DNA of 64,000 nt, from assembly GCF_040954645.1 (NCBI RefSeq), contig NC_092809.1:130685914-130749913 (forward strand), given 5' to 3'. A program made the translations under genes and the position numbers. A model generated the notes under the pieces. The model searched no databases, was not told the DNA's origin, and saw nothing but the letters and a program-made list of their open reading frames with translations. Below are positions 45,460-57,400 of the stretch, piece by piece. This stretch comes from Diabrotica undecimpunctata (taxonomy: Eukaryota > Arthropoda > Insecta > Coleoptera > Chrysomelidae). Position 1 is the first letter of the stretch; each line of letters begins with the position of its first letter.

Positions 45460-48115
45460 TTATTTATTCTTTTCCTCTTCTTGCTCTCTGATGGCATCAA
45501 TTGTTTTAAGTTTTAATTTGATCAATAATAAATTAATTACATTCACTGCATAAATAGCTACACACACAATGCACAGATCATAAAGTACAAAATAGAGTAT
45601 GTAAGCAAAGTAAATGGATAAAAAGTTTGACAAGGCTATTAATACCAGGGACACCCAAGCGATGAATTTTGAGTTGGATTGAACTGAAACAAAAGTTTAT
45701 ATTAGTGATAGTTAACAATTTACTATAACATCTTAGATCTCTGACATAGATACATAATGACATGCATTGGGATTTATATTGTACCAACACCAACGGTAGA
45801 TCATTGTTAAAAATCAGTTGTGTCTGAATGGACTCATTAGCTGTACAAATCCAAATACTATGACTTTATGAAATCATGGCTACTCTATTGTGTGGATAAA
45901 ATGCTTTTAGTCGCTTTTTTGTTCATCCTACTATTTTTATATGCTCTTTGCACCTTCCATGTGACTATTGGTCTCTTGCTATTTTCACTGGGCTGTTGTG
46001 TTCATATTATCATTCTAATGTTCTCACTTTCTGCTTTTCAGCATTAAGGCTGTATGACACTATGCATTTTCTTGTATCATTTCTTATATCGTTTCTGATA
46101 TAGAAATTTATTTATGTTTTCTTGTATCGTTTCTTGCACGTACATTTGTGCTCTGTATGACACTATGCAAGTTCTTTTACCGGAAATTGTATGTGATTCG
46201 GCACATGATTGGTCGAAATTTTGACATATATAAAAATAAACCTGAGGACCCCAAGCCAGATGCTACTGATAATTTTTTAAAATACTGTGGTTCAAAAATG
46301 AAAGAAATAAAATGTCCCAATATTAAAACTAAATTGGAAACCACAATTTTTAAAGATATTCAACAGGCTATAATGGAAGACAGAAATAATAAATAATTTG
46401 GTTGTAATAATTTTTTTGTTTTTTTTTTACAAATTATGTGTTTGTATGGCATGCTCTTGAAATTCTACTCTCTTATTTGGAGATATAAAATAATCTTTAA
46501 ACTCATCACGAATTTTTAAAGACGTTATGTATTCTTTTTAGTAATACGTCTCCTCCTACTTTCAGTATTTCCGATGCTATTTGATCCAATCCCTGTGATT
46601 TATTGTTTTTCAATTTGGCTACTCCTGTTCTAATCTTGGTTATTGTTGGTGGGCACTTTTCTCTGATGTCTGCTTGGTCTAATTGTATATCAAAGTTCTC
46701 CTCCAGCCGCCATTATGACAGAAGTTTTACGTTTTTGCGCACAAATTGGCACATTTCTTGTACAAGAAACTGCAGCAGACACAAATTCTTGTATCGTTTC
46801 TGATATAAGAACTTATACGCTTGTATGACACTATCCATTTTTTTGTTATATCAGAAACGATATAAGAAATGATACAGGAAAATGCATAGTATCATACAGC
46901 CTTTAGGTTTGTTATTTTTGGTACAATTTTCATTCCTCTACGTCTAATAATTTTTGTGCTTTAGTCCTGTCTACCGTCAAGAGTAGAATTTCCTTTATGA
47001 TAAAAAAATAATGAAAGTAAACATAATATCCTATTGATTAGATTACACAATCTCTGCATAATAAAAACTATTTATAGATTGTATAATATAGGTAATAAGT
47101 AAAAAGCCTTTAACAATGGATAATTAATTATTACAATGCAAATAGCCATTCTTACCTAATGTAGCTATCATACTATAAAACATTATTCCAAATAAACTGT
47201 TTGGTTTGTAAAATTGTGAATCCTCTCCAAAAATACCAAGTCCTTTTCCATATCTGCAAATAAAAAAGAAAAACAACAATTAAATACCACAATAACAGTT
47301 TATGTAAATTATTATAGCAAAAAAATTTTGGTAACATTGACTATCTGAATTGGGAGTTCTTTAATCACTAAGATTAGGATAAGTTATGCTTTTATGATGC
47401 TAACAAAAGGACAGTTATTAACACTTTTAATTACAAAGCCATTATTTCATTTAGCAGGTGGCGCTTATTGTCCAGCTTGATAAAGATTGACTTAACTTAG
47501 AAGAGTATATGTTCAGGTCAATATTTTATTCAACATAATCTTTTGTAAGAATCTATGCCCCACAAATGATCAAACAACTCAAATATAAGAATGACACCCA
47601 ACTGGCACCATACAAATATTCTTTAACTTTATGTTATATGGATAAAACATACATTCAGGTTTAACATTAAAACAATAACTGTTAGAAAGCTGTTTTACCC
47701 CTGCATAAAATTAGTACAGCAGTGAAAATAGAACAAAAATAGAAGTAACAAATTATTTGGAGATACCTAGCACTTATAGGCTTCCCATTTGAACAACTTA
47801 AAAGCTAGAATAGTTAAATTATAGTGAATTATTTAGTAAATAATCTGAAAACCGAATATCATTATCAAAAGTCTCGTGTGGCATTAGAAATACTTGGAGG
47901 AAATAAAACAACAAAATAGAATATTTTAAATTAACTTACTTAGATTGCATGGCCTTACTACAGCTAACCTGTGGGTTAATATCACACATAGGTTTATAAT
48001 TATCATTTCTTTCCAATTCGAGTCCTATATAATAACCATAAAGGGACAAACCGGCACCACAAATGCAAGACAAAGTTAATAACGAATTAATTCTTGGTAA
48101 AGAAATAAGATACAT
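45460..48115 (-). CDS. VKORC1: Vitamin K epoxide reductase complex subunit 1 (VKORC1)
   Basis: ER-membrane oxidoreductase that reduces vitamin K epoxide and quinone; in vertebrates it feeds gamma-carboxylation, and in insects its role is less clear. Three exons: 48115-47940, 47253-47156 and 45683-45460, joined in phase (2, then 1) with GT-AG introns, giving about 165 aa, close to the usual 160-170. Exon 1 starts MYLISLPRINSLLTLSCICG (TM1) and has the luminal loop cysteines CDINPQVSC. Exon 2 has GKGLGIFGEDSQFYKPNSLF. Exon 3 has two TM segments and the redox site LYFVLYDLCIVCVAIYAVNV (CIVC = CXXC). The C-terminal EEEKNK is a charged cytosolic tail. All four redox cysteines are present and no lesion is seen, so it is probably functional. 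Intron 2 holds a Harbinger element. Divergent from SMC2, 378 bp between start codons. Confidence 0.96.
46148..46396 (+). pseudogene. MADF/BESS-like C-terminal fragment
   Basis: FLKYCGSKMKEIKCPNIKTK, LETTIFKDIQQAIMED. This resembles the BESS-like tail of MADF-type proteins carried by insect Harbinger elements. Only the C-terminal part is present, so its function is presumably lost. Confidence 0.45.
46525..46712 (-). pseudogene. RTE-like RT fragment nested in Harbinger element
   Basis: Minus strand: ADIREKCPPTITKIRTGVAK, LKNNKSQGLDQIASEILKVG (RT entry motif). About 60 codons only. Confidence 0.65.
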
Positions 48116-48493
48116 ATTTAAAAGATTCTACTAAAACTTAATGATTAAAAAACTTATCACGTTTGAATTTAGCGAGAATTTAAAAATAGAATGATAGAAT
48201 GACAAATCTTTATTTTGATGTTTTGACGTTAAGAACTAGGACTTTTGACAGTTTTGACTTAGACCCCATATAATTATAGGTAATAGAATGGACAAGAACA
48301 AGACTTCAACTTTTTATATGAAATATTATATGAAATCTAAGGACAAAAAAGAAGATCAACTGACTGACACTGACAGCTGTTTAAATACAAGCTATCCTAA
48401 ATTCCTATCAGATTCCTATCAACGGTTTTGTTTGTAAATGTAAATACCTGCGGTTTATATTATCTAATTATTGTATTATTTTATGGGTTTACG
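48116..48493. promoter_or_regulatory. Shared VKORC1/SMC2 promoter region
   Basis: 378 bp between the two divergent start codons, containing both 5' UTRs and presumably both transcription starts. I see no convincing TATA box for either side. GACAGTTTTGACTTAG and TGACACTGACAGCTG stand out as GC-richer islands. Bidirectionality is inferred from geometry. Confidence 0.6.
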
Positions 48494-51400
48494 ATGTATA
48501 TAAAGTCTATTGTACTGGACGGATTCAAATCCTATGGCCAACGTACAGAAATTAATGGATTTGATGAACAATTCAATGCTATTACTGGACTAAATGGTAG
48601 CGGGAAATCAAACATTCTAGATTCTATTTGTTTCGTTTTGGGAATTTCAAATCTTACACATGTAAGTGCAGTTGTATTTAATATCATATACTACAAATGT
48701 TTCATTTCTTAATATGTAATCAATATTTGGCGATTTAATTCAAATTTACTCTGAACCATCTGTTTTTAGGTTAGAGCTAGTAATCTCCAGGATTTAATTT
48801 TCAAAAGTGGACAAACTGGAATTAATAAAGCAACTGTCTCGATAACTTTTGACAATTCCAATGAAGCACAATGCCCCCCAGGCTTCGAAAACTATAGAGA
48901 AATCACAATCACCAGACAAATTGTTATGGGAGGCAAAAACAAATACATGATAAATGGAACAAATGTGCCCAATAAAAAGATACAAGATCTATTCTGTTCG
49001 ATACAATTAAACGTGAATAATCCTCATTTTTTGATTATGCAAGGAAAAATTACTAAAGTGTTAAATATGAAACCTCCTGAAGTAAGACATTATTTATAAA
49101 TGTTTGTAAGATAAGATATTTTTTAAAGTTATCCTTAAGGTACATCAATATATGTGGTTAGTAGCGTCACTCGATATTACACAACATTCATTTTATTTAA
49201 TCACATTGGTTTCTATATTTTATTGTAAAGTTTACAGCTTTGATAAAAATTAAAATTAAAGCTAAGTAGTACTCACTGTTTTCTTTATGGGTATGATTGA
49301 TTGTTGAGTAGGATATGTTGTACAGATGAAGAATGTTGGATGTACATTTTTGATAATATGAAATTCATATGTTAATCATGTATTATAGTCGGTTCACTAT
49401 TCCCAGTCCTAACTGTCTAGTGAATTTAGTAATTATTTTTTTGCGAATTTAGTATCTTTTTGACAGACTAGAAGTGGCTGGAAATTACTATACAACCAAG
49501 CACACATACTTATAGCCAATATTAATAGTAAACAAACTAAATAGTAAATAAAATAGAACTTTACAAATTACTGACAATCATATTAAATTATAACAACTGA
49601 AATATATTTTTTAAATATTCTACTACCCAAAATTTTATGAGTTTAGTATATACTTCCACTATTTATAATAATTCTTCTTTTTTCAATGAAATAATTCTGT
49701 AATAAAAGTTTGTTTGAGCTGTTGAGTTAGGTTGAGCGAATGGACCCTAATAATATGTTTAACACTCTGTCTGCCAAATTACATTAAAATTCTTCGACTT
49801 TTCATATAGACTGAGACGGCATGTAACATGTTAATATGATTTGTTCTTCCATTTATTTCAATTAATTAATATTTTAATCATTCAATAATGTATTGGTGCA
49901 TTATTTTACTAATAATAGTCATCTGGATGGTTCACATTGGTTCAATTCAGTTCTCCCAGAAAGTCTTCCTGATGTTACTTAAAAGTTAAAACAAGTGTAG
50001 AAGAGTGGTGAGAGATTCGAATTGAATCGAAATGCAACCATCTATATTTATTTTAATGTTCTGTAGTTTTTGTTGGTGTTTATGCCTTCCTTTTTTTTTG
50101 TCACATTTCTTGAACTTTGGACTTAATCCACTGGTGTAAATCTTTGCTGAAGTCTCTTCTGCTAACTGCATGTTAAGATCCACGCCTTCAGCTGATTTGG
50201 AGGCATAGTATTATGTGGTTTTAATTTTGAAAGTTATTGATCTTACTGTAAAATAATTGGGCCTTACATGAGGCATTCAGTTCTTTACTATTCTCTGTTA
50301 AACTTATGTTGAAGATAGGTGTTCTATTATCCAAGAAGGAGTTTCACATTTGGCTTGAAATCTAATAAAAATATGCATTATAACTGGCTGTCTATCTGTT
50401 AAACCTTTTATATAAAGGGGGTTTTATCTAATTTTGTTAGACTAAGATCTCAGCTTCTTATTTACTTTTATTACAGTATAATTTTAGTCCTGATTTCTGC
50501 AACCATTTCTTTAATTTTAGAGAAATGGTTGCAGAAAAAGTAAATTCTCCAATTTAATTTTTTAAATCATTTTTAATTAGGTCTAAGTTTTTCTGTTTAT
50601 AAAATATGATATAAGATCATCTTCACATAACCTACTATTAACTGGTGAAATTGACTTTTCCTTAATACTATTAATAGCAATAAAATAAATAGAAACTAAT
50701 AACAGATCCTTGACGGGTTCTATTTGTCTAGTTTCTATTTGTCTATATTCTTTTTTTGAAAATGATTATCCCATGGAATTAAATTAAATCAACTACTCTG
50801 GTAATATCAAAAAATACTGCCTGGCAATTTAGATTTTTTGGAAGTACCTCATCTATGTCTGATTCAAGATCAAATAAGATGTGTTTTCTGTATTATGATC
50901 ATTGCGATTAATTAAAGTGTAGTTACTGTTTTTGAAACTAATGTAAAATCTTCTAGAAATATTGTTTTTACCTCTTACCTATTGTTTTTATGGTCATAAT
51001 ATCATTGGTCCGATGAGGTATACCTATAAATATGTCTTTAAACAGTGATTCAACTATACTTTGACAAAAAATTTAGGAGGGTGACTAATAAAAAAATCAA
51101 AAAAATACCGGTTCACAACCTTTAGATATCTCTCTGTACATTTTAATGGGTAAGTGCAGTATCTTACAGTGAGCCAACTCCCGGCCTCTTTGCTCCCTTT
51201 CAAATGACCCCTCTGATTTTACGTATCTTACTCCTGGACACTTCTTGATTGGACAATCTCTTACGTCCTTTCCTGAAAAAGATGTGATCCACATTCCTGA
51301 AAACAGATTGAATTTATGGCAACATTTGTCCAAACTCCAACAAGTGTTTTGGAAAAAATGGTCTATCGACTATTTGAATAGACTTCAAAATCGCCCTAAA

Positions 51401-54400
51401 TGGTTTCTCCCTCATAAAAACCTAGAACCTAACGATCTCGTGTTGCTGATTGAAGACAACACTCCTCCTCTTCATTGGGTACTAGCAAGAGTTATTGAGG
51501 TCTTTCCCGGAAAAGATGGGAGAGTAAGAATTGCCTCGGTGAAAACTAAAGATGGAGTCTTCAAGCGCTCTATTACAAAATTGTGTCCTCTACCCAATGA
51601 CGATTTAATTTAAGTTAGTATAAGATGATAATTGTAATGTATTTTTTCTTTCGCATGCTCTCTTGGCATAATATAATCTGTTTATTTGTGTTAAAGCCAG
51701 CGCTTCAACGGGGGCGAGTATGTTGTAAAAACAACATTTTATATTAATTTCAGTTTATTTTTCGTTTCCACAAATGTTGAATTTTATCTTAGCGACAGAC
51801 TGTCAAAGGTGCGGTGAAAAAGTGCATTTAGTTTTCTCTATAGTCGCGCGCCCCTAAAACGCCGGTATAAAAATGAACAATTTATTAAAGCGAACTCTTT
51901 ATTTAGTAATAGTGCCTTTGTAAATATTTTCTCGGTATTAAATGTGTAGTATCGATTAATTACGCTTATTTTTCTCTAAGTACAAACCCCTATAAAACCA
52001 AACACATACTGAACCATCGCCGTGAAGTCTGCTTATCTATATCGAAGGAAACTCTTGTACAGTCCATGGTCCTAAAATATTTGGTACTGTACACGCACGG
52101 GGAAAGGAATTTAATAAGCTTTCTCCCGAACAATTGTTGGAGATCAATCAAAGTTCCAACAGTAATTATTTACTGTTTATCTGTGGTGTTTCATGAATGT
52201 ATCTTAAAAGTCTTGTATTGAAATTTGAATTTATTTGAAACATTTATTTTATAAAATGAAAATAATTTGCATCACCTGCAAGTTTTAAATACTATACTGT
52301 ATACCACAAAACATACAGAATGTTTAATATGTATATTATTATTGGTTGAAAAGATGTTTAAACTTACCTGTTACTTTTACACAATACACCTCTCAACAGG
52401 TTCATATACAAAATGGTTCTGGAAACGATGGTGCAGGGGTCAAGCATAGCGACTACTGGGACTACAATTGTTAGCGTTTGTACTAGATGGCGCATCTGTA
52501 TCTATCAGACAGCAACAAAATATTTAAAAGTGGCCACTGTACCTGACTGGCCACTGTTCCAGCCTCTCCCTTAGTATGATATAGGTTAATAAAGAAAATG
52601 TAGCACATATATGTGTAGTATAATTTTTTTATTTATGTTGATATTTTATAGTCTTTAGCCATATATCATCTTGATTATCTATTTTAAAAATATATTTTTA
52701 GATTTTGGCAATGGTGGAAGAAGCAGCTGGCACAAGAATGTACGAAGTTAAAAGACAACATGCACAGAAATTGATTGATAAAAAAGATGCAAAACTACAA
52801 GAATTAATGTCAGTAAGTATAAAATAATAATGCAAATGGTCATTTAACATTGTGTTAAATGTAAATAGGTTGCATTATGTTAATAGTAACTTGTTAGTGG
52901 GAGCATGATTGTTGAATTGTTCATAATGAAATACAAAACAAACCATATCATTCAACCAACAATGTTTTTAATACATGTTTATTCAAAAATTCTTCTATAG
53001 AGAAAGCCTTTTCAAACCGTTTCTAGAATACTTGTCCAAAATGCTTTTTCAGTTATTAAGAAGCGATTATTAGGATTTTCATCAACTTGATTTGTGTACT
53101 GAGTAGCATAAAATTTTAGATTTTCAATGAAGAAATTGGTCCTAAACTTGAAAAATTAAGAAGTGAACGGGAGCAATTTCTAGAATACCAACAAGTTGAG
53201 AGAGAACTGGACAAAATGAATGCACTATATTTGTGTTGGCAATATTATCAAAATAAACATATTGTTCAGTATGCTTTGAAGGAATATGAAGATGCTCAAA
53301 AAGGAATAGAGAATTTACAGAAGAAAATAGAAAAAAATATACAGACTGCGGCACAACTAGATGAAGAGGCTAAAACTCTTTCTTCAAAGACAGTAAGTAT
53401 TTTCTTAAGTAAAAATAATAAAGTTTAGCTATATCTGATAGTCTAAACGGACACATTACAGTTTGACAGAATGATAATTTTTTAAGTCTACTATTACCTT
53501 TTTTTTGTGTAGGAAAATGCTACTAAACTAAAGGAAGTCGAAGCCGAACTAACAGAAAAAGAGAAAGCTGAAGCAAAATCCAACGCTTCTCTAAAAACTA
53601 TTAAAGATAACATCAACACTGAGCAGAAAAAACTTACACAACTGAATAAAAATCTGAATGACGATAGTAAAGCTTTACAATCTAAAGAACAAGAGCTGGA
53701 AAAGGTCCAATCAGTATTTGAAACTCTAAAGAAGCATGATGAAGACGATAATAAAGCCTTTGCGTTGTCGCAAAAGAAATTCGAAGCAGTTAGTGCAGGT
53801 ATAACCGCTTTCATAATTTCTTTGTTTATGTTTAATGTTTTTTTAATAATATTTGCAAGTTTTTGTTAAAGCAGTGCAGCTTTGATCAAATATTTTATTC
53901 AATTATTGATAATATTACCAATTTAAGACAGCTATAGAGCGACTTATCTTTTTATTTAGGTATGGAAGTAAACGAAGCTGGAGAAGCTCAGACCCTTCAA
54001 GACCAGTTCATGCAAGCCAAGGAGGAATCCATGCGGGCTATTACAGAAAGCAAACAGGCCTCAATGCAGCTAACATCTTGTCAAACTCAATTAAATCAGA
54101 AACAGAAGCAATTAGGGTCTAACTCTTCAGACTACGAACGAGATAAAGCTGAGCTTGCTAGTAAAGAAAAAGAAGTAAAGGCACTAGAGGTAAGATACAT
54201 GAGATTATTCCGTGTTGGTAAACTTGCAAGGAAGTAGAAAGGGAAGCTATTTTTCTTCACTGATTTGACTAATTATCTTTATTTTATTTATTTATTAACG
54301 GGAGAACCCCTTTTTACAATTCAATTTCAAATATAAATATAAAGCATCCTAAACTAACAATGTCAAACAATAATCAAAACAATAAACAGCAACAATATAT

Positions 54401-57400
54401 AAAGAACTGTACCATAAAATGAATACATTAAAAACAAAATCATTTAAAGCTTATTGAATGCTATGCTTAAAAACAGTCAAAGATATCCAAGTTAAACCTA
54501 CACTCTCATCATTGAATCTGTTAAAAAGTCGGGAGAGACATGCCACTGAACCATAAAAACCATAGTAGTGCTGTGATATGGAACATCATAAAAATAAGTA
54601 TTTCTGGTAACCCTATTAGGTACCTTAAAGGAGAACAGCTCAAGCTGGACAGGGCAACAAATGTGGCCAGATAACAACTTAAAAAGAAGCCTGCAATTTT
54701 CCAGAGTATGAAGCTTAAGTTGCACTAGGATATCTTAATAAGAGTAAGTATGGAAAGGCCTGTTCAATTTGTATGCTATAAACTAGAAATGTATACTGAA
54801 CTTTTTCAATAGCATTAACATGGATATGGTAGAACAGAGACCATACATTGTGCTTGTTGAGCTAACAAATGCAAAATAGTGTTATTGTTTTAATAACGTT
54901 TTAATAATACCACTGAAATCTATAATCGGCTTTATTTTATAAGTAAAATGTACATTAAATTAAAAAAACAATGAAAATTCAAAAACAAATGCTATAAATC
55001 AAAGTTTACAAGGTTACCGTTAACATTGGTATATTTTTGGCCTGAATACATTTCTTTTCCATTGGTCCGGACAAGCTTTCCTTTTCCTACTTTTAGATTT
55101 ATTAATCGTTACGTCTTCTGGTACTCTAGTCTCCACATTTTCATCAGAGTCCTTTGTAAATGTAGACGATACATCATCATCATCATTTACGTAATGAGGG
55201 TCTGCATCAAAATCATCAAAATTAGAAGATTAGGAGCTAAACTTCCAGAAGAGGTGCGTACCAATTTAGAACTGCTACCTAAAACAAGAAAAAAAAAAGA
55301 CAAATATTAAGAAGAAATCAGCTTGTCAGAAACTTAGTAAATTGACCAATAGCTAAAAAGAAAACAAATAAATCCCTTGCATTATAAAAAGAGCAATTTC
55401 GTATCTTACTCCTCTGCATTGATAAACTCCGTGCATTCAGAAGTAACATTCAAACCGGTAGATGTAAACAAAAAATCGTCTAAAGTTTTCTACCAAATCG
55501 ATTATTTGGAATTATATATTAAAATAGTATTCATATTATTACTTACATTACTCCTGCTCGAGATAGGAATAATTTATTTCTTTTCTGATAACCCTTTAGA
55601 TCTGACATTTTTAAAACAATAAATTGATTCCTTTTATTTAATGTGACACAACTCCAAAATTCTTACTGATACAATTTGAAAATATCTAAAATTGTCTGCT
55701 ATAGTGACACAACTCAAAAGTGCCGGTATTGCATAGAAACTTGATATTGACACGGTTCGAGTTCCACTGCATAACTAAAAAGGGTCAGTATTGCAAGAAA
55801 CAATTTATCTCAACCGACAACATGTCATAGCGACACTAGTGACGTCTAGCGGACATTTTTGCTATTATTATTGTGCCAGTGTTGGAGGTCATAAATAATG
55901 CTTTTTAAGTCCTCTAGCGATTTTAACTCAAAATGGTCAATTTTTGAGTTAAGCCACTATTACAGCCGACGATATATAATAATTCTAATTTGCATTACAG
56001 GCGAATATCAGCAGAATCGATTACTCTGAAAACAAAATGAGTGAACTTCAAAAACAACGACAGGATTTGACTCGAGAAATTCGTTCTTTAAGAGAAGATG
56101 TAGAGAGATTCTATTCACAGAAACCATACACCAAGTTTTCTTATTCAGATCCCGAACCAAACTTCAACAAAAGATGTGTAAAGGGAGTGGTGTGCCAATT
56201 ACTTAATTGTAATGACACCACCACTTGCATGGCTCTTGAAACAGCTGCAGGTGGAAAGGTAAGATGTACATTATTATAAGTTTATATTTTGCTGTAAGGT
56301 AATAAAGTTTGTGTTACATATTTTATTTTTATACAATCAAATTTTTTTTTGTTTCTTAAAAAGAATTTAATGGAAATACGTTCCCACTGTGTGTCATAGA
56401 GTCCATATTTTTGTTGAGTAAAATCGGTCGTGTTTCAACCAATCACAACAAGTAGGCAGACATGTTTTTCTTTATAGTGTCTAAACAAACCATATATATT
56501 TTTAATGCTGTATTGTATTTCAGCTGTATAATGTGGTAGTGGATACTGAAGACACGGGCAAAAAGTTATTGAAAAACGGAAGATTACAAAGAAGAGTCAC
56601 TTTTATACCTCTGAATAAAATTAAAGCGTCCAAAATCGACAATTATACAATTCAGCTTGCCCAAAAATTGGTAAGTAGTATATTTAATTATAAGTTTTTA
56701 TTTGTGTGTTTCACTTTATTGTCTTGTGGACTTACTTAAACATTGTGGCCGTTGTTATGTGAAAACAGAACTGATCCTGTTCTTAGAAGTGCTATCGGCA
56801 CTTCTGAAAGCTATCGGCTGACAACTGAAAGTTTTGAAATTCATTTATTATAGTTAGAAGGTATTTTCAGTACATTTTCTACAAATAGGAGATATTGCCT
56901 GGATATTTTGGTTCAAGGATGATGAATAAGACATTGGCTGAAAGAATTTGTTTAATTGAAATTGAAAAGAATATAAGTCAAATAATAAAAAAACATTTTT
57001 CAATACAAATGCAACAAATGACATGAGATTTTTAACTATCTTCATAGGAAAGTGGGCCATAATAGGCATGACAATCCTTAGGAATAACACTTTTTAGTTT
57101 TTGTATGTGCATCCATTTCTTCTTTGTTAATTTCAACTTTTCACTATACATCTTTGGATAATGTTCTATGGGGCCCATTGTTTTCAATCCACAAAGTAGA
57201 TTGAGCCAAGGAGTATCCTTATCAAGCTTCACTTGAATGAACCCCTCGGGACTATAATTCCTGACTACTTTTATATCAGTCACTTGAGAATCTGCCGTTG
57301 ATCTACCAGGTCTTATAGATTTGTAACGCTTATGCCCCTGTAAAGAATAATTATCAGAAAAGTATATTCTAATTGTTTATCTTTATATGGTGTTGGTTTC

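Larger units (their letters stand above)
46047..46902. mobile_element. PIF/Harbinger-type element in VKORC1 intron 2
   Basis: 856 bp flanked by TTA duplications (46044-46046, 46903-46905), with TIRs of about 57 bp starting AGGCTGTATGACACTATGCA and ending with its near inverse. A second inner copy of the same motif occurs at about 46158 and 46822. Carries a short ORF and a LINE fragment but no transposase. Confidence 0.8.

Noticed and set aside
53494..53814. 106-aa Ser/Phe-rich minus ORF
   Set aside because: Shadow of SMC2 exon 5 coiled-coil codons.
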